From Psoroptes ovis (Eukaryota > Arthropoda > Arachnida > Sarcoptiformes > Psoroptidae): 64,000 bases of DNA. The position numbers and the translations under genes are program-made. The stretch covers positions 310,001-374,000 of the forward strand of contig PQWQ01000026.1 in assembly GCA_002943765.1 (NCBI GenBank), read 5' to 3'. The notes under the pieces are model-generated. The model searched no databases. It saw only the letters and a program-made list of their open reading frames with translations, and had not been told where the DNA came from. This document shows positions 47,651-58,826 of this stretch, in pieces. Numbering within the stretch: position 1 is the stretch's first letter; each line of letters begins with the position of its first letter.

Positions 47651-48874
47651 TCAAGATGATACAAATTTTTCAATTTCTTTCATTTTATCTTCATCACTCC
47701 CGAATGGTTTAAGGACACGTTTTTTATAAAGATAATCCAATACTTCTGATAATGAGAGATCATGATGATTAGGTATACGAACTCGCAATTCACGCCATTT
47801 TCTTAGTATTACATTAAAGTAATCGGTAGAGAATTTTTCTTTAATTAAATCCCAATCGATTGAATCAAAATCGGGAAAATTTAAATGTTTCATTAATGCA
47901 ATCAATTTAGCAATATCTAATTTATAATCCCATTCAGTGATTTGCGATTCAGCTGCTACCATTGTAAATAAAGTTGAACGACTAAAAAATTTCTGTCTAC
48001 ATTGTATACTTGAACGGCATAATTTATTAGCCACAATTGTCCATGGTATGCCATCATATGATTGCAAATTCAATTCTTTGATTAATTCCCTCACAATTTT
48101 TTTCAATTTTTTCACTTCTTTTTCACTCCATTGACCATGATTCACTTTTTCACCATTAGCTTTTATGTTATTGCGTATCACTTCTCTTGCAGTATTGGGA
48201 TTATAACCGAATTCTTCACAAAAACGAGCAAAATTATCACCATGTGCACGATATAAATCGACAATGATTTGACGATCTTTATCAGTCAAATCTTTCGATG
48301 TTTTTAAATCGGCCAATAAAATGCGTGCACGACTATACACTTGAAATACTGTCCTATTTGGTATATCTTTAGCTAATCTTAACCATAATTGAGTTTCATC
48401 TGCAAATTTTCGATATGCTTTTTTGATTCGCGAATTATTCTGATCTTTACGTTCATACTGAAAATGTCCAAATAATAATGATTTATTCGGTATATTATAA
48501 TCTTCCAAATATCTTTTCCAATTGCGACGAATAATAGAATTTTCATGTTTAGTAAATCTTCCTGATTGAACTAAAATATTCTCATCTTGTAACATTTTCT
48601 TGTCTTTATCATCAAGTCTACGAAGTTTAGGTAGCAAACGATGAAGATTTTCATCTGAAATCACAGATGGATCAATTGGTGAGTCTTCTTTTGAAGACGG
48701 TAAACTGTCTGATAACTCATGATCGTTTTCATCAATATTTTTCTGTTTCTTTTTACTCGAATTTTCTTCATGCGAACTGTTTTCATCATTTTCACTTGAA
48801 TCGTTGTCAAAATCATTTGATTCAGAGGGAATAATGGATTTATCTTTGATGGAATTTATTTTTCTTTTACCCAT
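47651..48874 (-). CDS. TTF1: TTF1-like Myb-domain protein (RNA polymerase I termination factor family)
   Basis: Single exon, 407 residues. Residues 1-85 are acidic, Ser-rich and end in a KKKQK nuclear-localisation-like patch. Residues about 105-400 follow the TTF1 C-terminal half: GRFTKHENSIIRRNWKRYL, a second unit with LTDKDRQIIVDLYRAHGDNF, a third GQWSEKEVKKLKKIVREL with IPWTIVANKL and QCRQKF, then IDWDLIKEKF and a DYLY-ending tail. In mammals this half binds the Sal box downstream of rRNA genes and arrests Pol I. The long N-terminal regulatory region of the vertebrate protein is missing. DMTF1-type Myb proteins are the main alternative, but the IDW...EVLDYLY tail favours TTF1. Confidence 0.78.
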   Translation of the reverse strand: MGKRKINSIKDKSIIPSESNDFDNDSSENDENSSHEENSSKKKQKNIDENDHELSDSLPSSKEDSPIDPSVISDENLHRLLPKLRRLDDKDKKMLQDENILVQSGRFTKHENSIIRRNWKRYLEDYNIPNKSLLFGHFQYERKDQNNSRIKKAYRKFADETQLWLRLAKDIPNRTVFQVYSRARILLADLKTSKDLTDKDRQIIVDLYRAHGDNFARFCEEFGYNPNTAREVIRNNIKANGEKVNHGQWSEKEVKKLKKIVRELIKELNLQSYDGIPWTIVANKLCRSSIQCRQKFFSRSTLFTMVAAESQITEWDYKLDIAKLIALMKHLNFPDFDSIDWDLIKEKFSTDYFNVILRKWRELRVRIPNHHDLSLSEVLDYLYKKRVLKPFGSDEDKMKEIEKFVSS

Positions 48875-49272
48875 TTTTTAATTAACGAATTTTGAATATT
48901 TTCAGAAAAGAATCCACGAGCATAAACAAAAATTTAAATCTCCAAAAAAACAAAAATTCATAAAGAGCGTGACGCAAAAAATTTAAATTTTGACTTGGAC
49001 TTTATTTTTAATTTATTAATTTATTGAATAAATTGATTATAATTTCAATTTTACACTTTCGTATTTTACTTCCAAATCTATAGATAATTATTAGCTTTTT
49101 TTTTGTTTTGCTTTGGATGTATGGTCCAAATCTTTAAAAAAAAATCTGTCACTTAGTGAATAAAATTAATGAAAAAAAAAAAATTGCTGGAAGTTTTAAA
49201 TTGGCAAATTTATGCGTAAAATTAAATTTTAACAGATAATTGTATAATAATAAATTTATATCTATTGCACGT
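48875..49272. other. Short intergenic gap
   Basis: About 400 bp between two minus-strand genes. AT-rich, no element supportable. Confidence 0.5.
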
Positions 49273-50072
49273 TTAGTAGAATGGTTTTTTCGATTTTGAT
49301 CCAAGCATATGACCATTGTTTAGGTTTCCATTTGGTAGACCATTATTATTGCCATACATTAATGCCATATTTCCTTGTGGAATCGTTGGAATGTGACCAA
49401 ATGATGGAATCTGTAATGATTTTAAAAATTATCCACAAATTCAACAATAAAATTTAAATAAAAACATACGGGAATTGTTTGTCGTGCTGATTCCATTTCA
49501 AATGTACGCGATTGATGATGATAATGTTGAGATCTTGGATCAAAGTATGCCTCATTTGTTGATGATGAAGTTGCAGGTGCTGTTGGCAACATTAATGATG
49601 CAGCAGCCGCAGCAGCAGCTGCCGCTGAATTATTCATTGGCGGTAATTGTATCGGTGCAATGATAGGCCCATATGCTGTTGGTATTATTGCTGTTTGATA
49701 GAAACCATAAGGTTGAGCTGCTGTTGTTGGCGATAAATAAGGATTTTGATGTGCGATCGTTCCATAAATTTGTTGATGATGTTGATTAGATGGTGACGGA
49801 TGACCAAGTGTAGGTGAATGTGTCATTAATGGTGCATAAGGTGTTGCTAATAATTGTGCTGGTGCTGCTTGTTGTGGCGGAGGAAGATGACCGGTTGATG
49901 CAATCGTTCCGTTTTGGTGATAAAATGGTGCAAATGCAGGCATAGTTGCAGCTGCATTATTTGATGTCATTGATGGCGGCATTGGTCCATAAGGTGATGG
50001 TGTTGGTGGATATAATGATGAATATGGTGGTGGCGGTACATCAGCCGACATTGCTATTGATTGATTTTTCAT
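49273..50072 (-). CDS. Pro/Ala-rich PPPY protein, possibly DAZAP2-like
   Basis: Two exons, 50072-49470 and 49410-49273 (59 bp intron, phase 0), 246 residues. The N-terminus VPPPPYSSLYPP contains a PPxY WW-domain ligand in a setting like the PPAYSELY of DAZAP2, and the centre (PTAYGPIIAPIQLPP) recalls the proline-rich middle of that small adaptor. A nine-residue Ala run follows, then an Asn/Gly-rich end. The DAZAP2 C-terminal GNFFMGG signature is not visible, so the assignment is weak. No membrane segment or signal peptide. The frame stays open through G+C-richer sequence than its surroundings, which supports it being coding. Confidence 0.55.
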
Positions 50073-51113
50073 TTAATTTGCTGTGAAATAGAAATTTTAA
50101 AAATTAAAAAAAAAACGACAATATGAATGGGTTAATTCACCTTTTTTTAAAGAATTATTCAACGTAAAACTATGCCATTAATAAGAATAATAATATTTTT
50201 TAAAAAAAATTATTTTTTCTATTAAAAATATAATTAATCAATTACTAATTAATAAAAATATATCGATATTAATTTTTCTATCAATGCAATGGCTTGTTTC
50301 ATTGATAAACAATATTTATTTTTTCAATAATAATTTTTGATTGAAAATCACCGAATGAACTTGACTTTGAAGGGAAAAAAAATAAAACAAATAAAAAATC
50401 AGTGGTTATAATACAAGCAGCTAAAAAAAAATAAAATACTGAAACATACTAACCAGCTTATTATTGAAACATATAGCACAATTATTATTTTACCGAGGAG
50501 ACAAAAAGAAATCTCAAATAGCCAAAATGGTTTAAATTCAACTCGGAACATTTACTGAAAATTGTTTCTGATGTTGAGTTTGAGTCGAATCCATTTCTAT
50601 GAATCGATTCAATCGGGAATAATCCAGGACCAGAATTTTCCATTAACAATTAAAGAAAAAATGAAACGACCATGAGTGAACATTGGCGGCCGTCAGCCGT
50701 CAGCCGTAATTCATTGTCAATACTGATGTACCGAAAACAATGAATTGATGAATAATAATTTTACGAATAAAAAACATCTGGTCATACATGACAGATACAT
50801 TATGCTACACACACACACTGGTGAATGATGACATAGAATCACTGTTATTATTAGGTGGATATATAATTAAATATCGGGAAAAAATACAGCTGATTTCAAT
50901 ATTCTGGAACACCAATTTGGAACATGGAAAAAAATTTAAAATTCAGAAGGAAATCGTTTAAAAAAATATCGATCAATCGATTATTTAAAGGACACACAAC
51001 GTAACTATACACTGTGCTTCCATATTTTTTTTCCTTGGAAAATTTTCTCTTGTTCACTCTGGGCTGTGCCACTATCCTTTTGGTGTAGCTGTTTTTATTT
51101 TGATTTTGTTGTC

Positions 51114-51159
<46 letters not shown>

Positions 51160-51567
51160 ATTTGGTCAACACGTCAGCTAACCTGATGATATTTGTTTAT
51201 TTTATTTGAAATTAAATAGATTGAAATTGAATTAAATCCAACACATTTTTAAAGAGAAATTATATTGATTATCTAACAATTTGTGATTTGATTTTTGTGG
51301 GTTATAATTTTTATCGTCATCGTCATATTTTTTATTTATGAGAGTAAATAATAAATAAATAACGATTGTCTTTCATGTAAGCATTTGTACATTATTCTAA
51401 ATTTATTATGCAATCCATATTGATATGAAATTTTTATTTATTTCAGAATATTTATATATAATTCATTGAAATTGGTAATATTATATTTTGAAGGTAAGAA
51501 TTTATACTTTTTATGGAATAAATCAATTTAATTTATGATTGGTTCTCATAAAAAATAGTTATTATTT
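50073..51567. other. Divergent intergenic region between the PPPY gene and Sec16
   Basis: The two genes point away from this 1.5 kb, so it must carry both promoters. It contains a GC-richer patch near 50690-50710 (GGCGGCCGTCAGCCGTCAGC) with an 8 bp tandem CAGCCGTC-like unit, and a 44 bp T run. No TATA or initiator can be assigned with confidence. Confidence 0.5.
51115..51158. repeat. Poly(T) run, 44 bp
   Basis: Forty-four uninterrupted T about 410 bp upstream of the Sec16 start codon. Exact length is likely to be affected by assembly or sequencing slippage. Confidence 0.8.
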
Positions 51568-54500
51568 ATGGAACCTAATCCTCATCATCAACAACAACAA
51601 CAAAATCATCATGCGTATCAAACAACAGCAAATCAGCATCATCATTCTCAAATACATCAAACACAATATCAGCAGCCATCTAGACCGCCAAGTGTTGATT
51701 CAGTAAATCTCGGCAGTATTTATAGTGGTTTCTATCCACAAGCATCAAGTGTTGGACCTAGTTCATTAACATCAACAAACATTCCGTTGACGACTATGCA
51801 ACAACAACAACAACCACACAATTCATTTCAAATGCCTGGACAATATTCTCAATTTCCTCAACAACAAGGATTCAATAATTACCAATCGACAGATTTTAAT
51901 ATGAACAATAATGTACCGGCTGCATGGGGAAATTTTACTCAACCACCAACATCTCAACAGCCAACAAGTTTGCCACCAAATCTTAATTATCACTATCAGA
52001 TATCAGCATCGGCTGCTGCAGCTGCAGCATTTGGTTTGAATTTTCAACAAAAACAGCAGCAACAACAACAACAACCTCAACAAAATCCAAATCCCGGATT
52101 GTTAGCTGCACCGTCATCAAATTCTAATGCAAATATTGTCGCTGGTTCAACACCTGGTCCAGTTCAATGGCCAAGCAATATAGGTCCGCCACAATCATTC
52201 GCACCAGCAATGACGAATCAAATTTTGTCACCAACACATTTGCCGCCTCAGCAGCAGCAGCATCTTCAACAATTACCAACGATGCCTACAAATCAAAATG
52301 ATTTTGTTACTCAATATTATTCGCAATATTATCGAGAATATTATCAAAGATTAATTGCATTTCATAAATATCAACAACACCAGCAAAATCAGAAAAAGAT
52401 TGCACCGTATAAATATAATCAATTTCATACGCCGTGTTTATTTTCCAAATACAATAATCAATTGATAGTTGTTGAACCTAATTCAAATGTTAATCTATAT
52501 GGTTTGCAAGAAGTTTTTGTTGAACATTGCTATCCACATTTATTTTTACAATCATTATTATTTTCACATAATAATAATAATGATAATACAAATGCAACAA
52601 CATTATTACCATTCGAAGATCAACAAACAGCCATTGATTGGATACGTGTAAAACAATTGAATGATACTACTATGAATTATGAGCTAAAATTAATATTAAA
52701 ATTGATAACAATGTTATTTCGTCAAAATGGAACATTATCAGGGTTAGATCTATCAGGTATTTCACATTCGAATAATTAAAATAGATATTTTAATGTGATT
52801 TGATTTTTTTTCATGATAGAACTGCTATATGAATTAGTACAACCAAATAATGATGAATTAGAAAAATTATCACAATCAGGTGGTAGTGATGCAATTACCA
52901 AAGATTATGGTCGTGATTTAGTATCACATTTGCGGCAATTATTGATGCGTGGACAACGTCGTGTTGCAATAACTTTTGCTCAAAATAATGGTCTATTTGA
53001 TCATGCATTGGCTCTATCATATCTATTGTCATTTTTATCATCATCATCATCACCAAATGTGGATGCCGTGAACCTTGGACAAATTATTGACAATAACTTG
53101 ATGATATCAACAATTAAAAAATTCATTACAAATACATTGTCTGCAGATGATCCATGTATGTAATCTATTAATCAATACTTCAGAATTCAAAATTAATCAA
53201 TTTTTTTTTATTCAGTGTTTGTGTTTTATGCACATTTGATACAAATCGCAATCAATGTACAAAATTCAGTTGCATCAGAAAGCGGTGGTATGATGCCATC
53301 ACCAGCCACCGGAACAAATATGAGTGCCAAAATTGATCGTTTAGAATCATTTATAATATTATTGGCAAACGATATCAAATTCGATAAAGTTGAAATTATT
53401 GATAAATCATATCGCAATTTAATTGATTTAATGATTTCATTATTGAAAGATGATTATAATTATATATTGCCTGATGAATTATTCAATAATGATAGATTCG
53501 ATTGTTTATTAGTCAATGAATGTCTAGAATTTGCCCGTTTTCGTGGTAAACGTTTAAATCCACGTCTATTGCTTCGTAAATTGGAATTTGCATTCGAATT
53601 GTTCGATTTTGGTTTTGTTCAAAATGCTGCAAGATATCTAACATTGATTGAAGATAAATTGAAAGATCCTGAACTTGATTGGCGATTAATGATTGACAAA
53701 AATTCTAAATATTCAAAATGGTTATTACCTGAATCAATAATAAATGTTAAAAATGATGAAGATGGTAAACAAATTGATACCAAGCTTTTACAAAATCTAT
53801 GGTCATATCAAATTTTGAAAATATTCAATCGTATAAATCGTGAAATGAAGCAATTCGATTCACCATTATTCGCTGTTGCCGAACCAAAAGAAATTAAAAA
53901 AGGTGAAGATCCTTCAGAGAATATCGATGTCAATAGCAAAGATGATATTGCTGGTGATGATCTGGATGAAGATCGTACTGATGCTGTAAGTGAAATTGAA
54001 GATGAAGAAGCAGATGTTGTGCTGTCCAATACTTCTGAATCATCATATTCGAAGCATGAACAATTTCATCAACAAAAACAATCACCAACAATACCTGCTT
54101 CAGCATCACAGAAGGATAATAGCATTTCAAAACAACACGTCAATTCGACTATGATTCAAGCAAAAACACCGGTCAATGATAAAGCATCATCGATAAATAT
54201 GTCGGCATTATCACCAATCGAATTGAACTCGAACATCCAGCAGCAAGATTCAGCTGCAAATGATCAAAGTATGTCATTATCATAACACTGATTATTAGTT
54301 TAATTTATTTTATTCTCTATCTTTAGAATTTTTATCACCTTTAAATTCACAACAAATATCACAAGGAAGTAGACGAAGCTTGCCAAACATTGGCAACACT
54401 CAATTGCCTAGAACGTTGAATACAATCATGGAAATTCCACCACCACCATCGCCTGCAAGCGAAGCTTCCCAATCTATTCAGCCTCAAAAAAGTATCGATT

Positions 54501-55524
54501 CCTTAGATTCCTCGTCCACACCTTCATCGCCTCAAAAAATGTTCGATATGAATTCAATAAAATCAGCATTACCTGATGATTCGTCCAAAAATAACAATGA
54601 AACTACAAAAAATACGTCAACACCTGCATTTCCAACATTTTTTCAACCGCCACCATTGTCAACGACTGAAACATCACAACCGTTCGATTTCATATCAACA
54701 AATGGTCATGTAACGGCTATACCGTCTTATGATCCATATTTTAAAAACAATGAATTGCAATCAGACAATCAAATTCAATCGAATGATCATTTGAATCATA
54801 AAAACAATGAATTTTTACAAAATGCTAATAATATTCCGACTCCAAACAACAATAACTATAATCAATATGAAACGGTAAACAAATCTGAAACCAATATAAA
54901 CAACAATAATAATAGTGGCGGAGAATCAGCAAAAACATCACCTAGTAAAACAAATAATAATAATAATAATAATGGAGGATTGCTTGGAGCTATTTTAGGA
55001 CGATTAAAACGTAAGTTTTGATATTAGTAAATATTGATTCAAAATTCATTTTTTTTATTTTCCTCGATTTAGCTAAAAATCAAATGATTTTACCTGATGA
55101 TAAAGATCCACAAATAGTGTATGATCCAGTGACAAAAAGATGGATCGATAAATCATCAAATGATCAAAGTGCTGGATCAATGTTACCACCGCCTCCGCCA
55201 AAAATACCCATCCCCAGTAGTAGAAGCGTTTCAAGCGGATTAAACAATGATCAATCGTTCATTAATGATGATAATAATAATAATTTTCCAAATTCTCCAT
55301 CTTTACCATCATTGCAATCATCATCACCACCAAATATAAATGGTAATGATATTCCATCATCAATGATGATGATGAATGGTGGCATTGGTAATAGTATATC
55401 CGTACCATCATTAGGTCCATCATTGCCACCATCGTCCATCGTTGGAACATCATCAAATGCCTTTCGAAGTGATTTACGTCGTAAACGTTATGTTGATGTG
55501 TTTAATCAAAAAACAAACAAATAA
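51568..55524 (+). CDS. SEC16: Sec16 homologue, COPII scaffold at ER exit sites
   Basis: Sec16 organises COPII coats at ER exit sites; its central domain binds Sec13 and Sec31-like surfaces. Five exons: 51568-52756, 52820-53155, 53216-54268, 54327-55010, 55073-55524 (introns 58-63 bp), 1237 residues. The N-terminal ~270 residues are Gln/Asn/Pro-rich. The central conserved domain spans exons 1-3: ITMLFRQNGTLSGLDL joined across intron 1 to ELLYEL, then LRQLLMRGQRRVAITFAQNN, FDHALALSYLL and SADDPLFVFYAHLI. A disordered acidic linker leads to the C-terminal pair found in vertebrate Sec16A: ILPDDKDPQIVYDP and a final RYVDVFN. All four splice joins restore family-conserved sequence. The polyglutamine runs are species-specific. 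PSMC1 begins 450 bp downstream on the same strand. Confidence 0.88.
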
Positions 55525-55973
55525 TCGATCGAAGAAGATTGAAAAAATCGGATAGTCAACAATATTAGATAATTTTTTAATTAATTAAAAAAAATTATAA
55601 TTAAAAAGAAATTTTTTATTAAAAATGATCACCATTCAATTGTTTGTTTTGTTTTGTATTGGATATTGCAATTTACAATTATTATTATTTTTTTGTTTAT
55701 CTTTTTATATTTGTTTATTTCTTCTCATTATTTTCAATTATTGTGATTCATATTATTATAATTATTTGATTTATTTGAATTAAAAAAAATAAAAAATTTT
55801 TATTTCAAATTTTTTCGCGTTCTTCTTCTGTGAATAGCCCTCAGTATTACGAAGCAAAATAAAAACAGTGAAAAAATAAGCAAAATCATCATCGACTTTA
55901 AAAAAATTGAACATTTCTTTTCAACATTCAAAGTTTAAGAAATATTTGACAATTTCTTTATTAATTTCATAAA
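55525..55973. other. Short intergenic gap between Sec16 and PSMC1
   Basis: Includes an AATAAA at 55788-55793, a candidate Sec16 poly(A) signal 264 nt after the stop. The PSMC1 promoter and 5' leader must fit in the remaining ~180 bp. Confidence 0.5.
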
Positions 55974-57450
55974 ATGGTAAGCGATTAATTTCAAATATTT
56001 ATCAATTATTCGATTATTTACTCTTTTTATTTCATCTTCTCAGGGACAAAATCAATCTGGAGGTGGCTCAGGTTCAGGTGGTGATCGTGATGCTAAACGT
56101 CAAAAACGTGAACGTCCACCGCCACCACCATCAACTATTCGTGGTCGTAAACGTAAAGGTGGTAAAGGTCCTGATGCAGCATCTAAATTACCAACGGTTA
56201 CACCACATACACGTTGTTTGCTGAAGTTGCTTAAAATGGAACGTATACAAGATTGGCTGCTGTTAGAGGAAGAATTTTTAAAGAATTGTAATGCTGCTAT
56301 TCAAGCTAATCAAGATAAAGATGATAATGCTGATGATGAACGTAGTAAAGTTGATGATTTACGTGGAACACCAATGTCTGTCGGTAATCTAGAAGAAATA
56401 ATCGATGATAATCATGCCATTGTCAGCACATCGGTTGGCTCTGAACATTATGTTTCAATATTATCATTCGTTGACAAAGAACAACTTGAACCGAATTGTT
56501 GTGTGCTATTAAATCATAAAGTACATGCTGTTGTCGGTGTTTTAAGTGATGATGTTGACCCGATGGTGAATGTAATGAAATTAGAGAAAGCACCACAAGA
56601 AACTTATGCCGATATTGGCGGTCTCGATCAACAAATTCAAGAAATAAAAGAAAGTGTTGAGCTCCCACTGACTCATCCTGAATACTATGAAGAGATGGGT
56701 ATTCGTCCTCCTAAAGGTGTCATCCTATATGGACCACCAGGAACTGGTAAAACATTATTAGCAAAAGCTGTTGCTAATCAAACATCGGCAACATTTTTAC
56801 GTGTTGTCGGTTCCGAATTGATTCAAAAATATCTTGGTGATGGTCCAAAATTGGTTCGTGAATTATTCCGAGTTGCTGAAGAGCATGCACCATCCATAGT
56901 ATTCATTGATGAGATCGATGCTGTCGGCACCAAACGGTAAGATTTATAATAATCTCATTTGCTTTAAAAATCTATGAAAACTTTTGATTTTTTGAAATTA
57001 CAAAATAGATATGAATCGAATTCCGGTGGTGAACGTGAAATTCAGCGTACTATGTTAGAATTACTGAATCAATTAGATGGCTTCGATTCACGTGGCGATG
57101 TCAAAGTGATTATGGCAACGAATCGTATCGAAACACTAGATCCAGCACTGATTCGTCCTGGTCGTATTGATCGTAAAATAGAATTTCCATTACCAGATGA
57201 AAAAACAAAACGTCGAATTTTCAACATACATACATCCAAAATGACGTTAGCTGAAGATGTTAATTTTGAAGAATTAGTAATGGCCAAAGATGATTTAAGT
57301 GGTGCCGATATCAAGGCCATTTGTACTGAAGCCGGATTGATGGCATTACGTGAACGACGTATGAAAGTGACAGCTGAAGATTTTCGTAAATCAAAAGATA
57401 ATGTACTTTATCGTAAAAAAGAAGGCATGCCTGAAGGTTTATATTTGTAG
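55974..57450 (+). CDS. PSMC1: 26S proteasome regulatory ATPase Rpt2 (PSMC1)
   Basis: AAA+ ATPase of the 19S base ring; it unfolds substrates and opens the 20S gate. Three coding exons: 55974-55976 (ATG only), 56044-56936, 57009-57450 (introns 67 and 72 bp), 445 residues against 440 in human. Begins MGQNQSGG, so Gly2 is a probable N-myristoylation site as in other Rpt2 proteins. Features in order: basic tail, OB domain with RGTPMSVGNLEEIIDDNHA, Walker A GPPGTGKT (about 230-237), Walker B FIDEIDAVG, arginine fingers in IRPGRIDRK, and C-terminal LYL (HbYX-type) that docks into the 20S ring. Near-identity to metazoan Rpt2 over the ATPase domain makes this secure. An AATAAA lies 73 nt after the stop. 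Confidence 0.97.
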
Positions 57451-58826
57451 AAATTATTCTTTCTTCATTCTATTCGATTCAATTAATTTCTAATTTCATA
57501 TATTTAAATTTTTTTTTTATTGAATAAAAAAAATAAATAATCAAATTTGATTTGATCGAAACAAACTTGATTGTTTTCAAATTGATCGACGATGACCACA
57601 TTATTCATCAATTTTTGTGTTTTTTGTACAATTTCTTGAATCAATCGCGTGATGAAAAAAATGAATTTTTTTCAAATGATGATTGTAAATTGATGGAAGG
57701 TAATTTTTCTTTGAATAATTTGAATAACGAAAGGTATCAAAATCATCATCATCATCATCATCAATCGTCCTTCAAAGGATTAAATGTTTAATGATTTTTT
57801 TTTTTTTTTTTTTTTTTTGGTAAACAATATTCAATCATATTCATTGGTTATTTCTTTTGACAATGAATATTGCCTAAATGTTCATATCAACATTTCAATG
57901 TTTGTTTGTATGACTTGTAATTTACCTGTGTGTGTAATAGCTTTTTATGCAATTTATTCAATTTTCTCATATTCGAATTTGTTTATGTTGAAATTCTCAA
58001 GTCAAAATTATGATGATTATGATGAAAATATTGATAATAAGTGTGAATTAATGTTTAATTGCACAATTCTACGTCATATTTGGGGGATTTTTTCAACTCA
58101 TTCCATCATTCATTACATCGAATTCAATCACGATTGATTGATCGATCGATCAATTTCTAAAAATTCATTGAATAAATTGAATAATTTCAATTCTGAAAAA
58201 AGTCTTTTTTTTTCGCTAAATCCATGTGATTACATCGAATATTTATTTAAATTTTTGTATATATTTGTCTACAAACATACATCGTAGGCCTATGTGTAAT
58301 TGGTGTAATTGGTATAGGCAAATTGCATAAATTCTATTGAATTCTGATTGCTTGATTTAGTCTTCCTTTCGGTGTTTGAAAAAAGGAAAGCTTTTTGTAT
58401 TGATTTCCCAATCGCCACGATTTATTTCGAATCAACGATCGAAACTGAATTTTGAATTAAAATATTTAAAATTTTATTGATTATACATCCGGATTTTATT
58501 TGAATTATCTCCTATATGTGTGTGTGTGTGTTTCTGTGTGTGCATTGATTATATTATACAATTCCATTAAATATGTAATCAGTTAATTTTTTTTCCTCAA
58601 AAAAAAAAAATAATAATTGTCATTTGAATTAAAATTTTGTTATTGAAATTTTATGAATATTCGATTGATATTGACTGATTCATTGATTAATTAAAAACAT
58701 TGTTTTCAAAGCAATAAAAACAGTTTAGTAGCTGTTTTTATGCTTAGTTTCATTATTTCAATTTTTCAATCATCATTTTATTAATTTAAAATATTTTTTT
58801 ATTGCTGATAAATCAATGAATAAAAG
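57451..58826. other. Intergenic, no gene recognised
   Basis: PSMC1 3' flank, a 24 bp T run at 57795-57818, CATCAT and GTGTGT tracts, and the presumed peroxidase promoter. A frame of 117 codons at 57784-58137 begins with the T run and ends without any motif; it is judged non-coding. Confidence 0.5.
57523..57528 (+). other. Putative poly(A) signal of PSMC1
   Basis: AATAAA 73 nt after the PSMC1 stop codon. Confidence 0.45.

Noticed and set aside
50690..50712. GC-rich CAGCCGTCAGCCGT patch as a CpG-type promoter element
   Set aside because: Too short, and no transcription start evidence; noted only as part of the divergent intergenic region.
57784..58137. 117-codon plus-strand frame after PSMC1
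   Set aside because: It starts with Phe codons from a T run and has chance-like composition without motifs.
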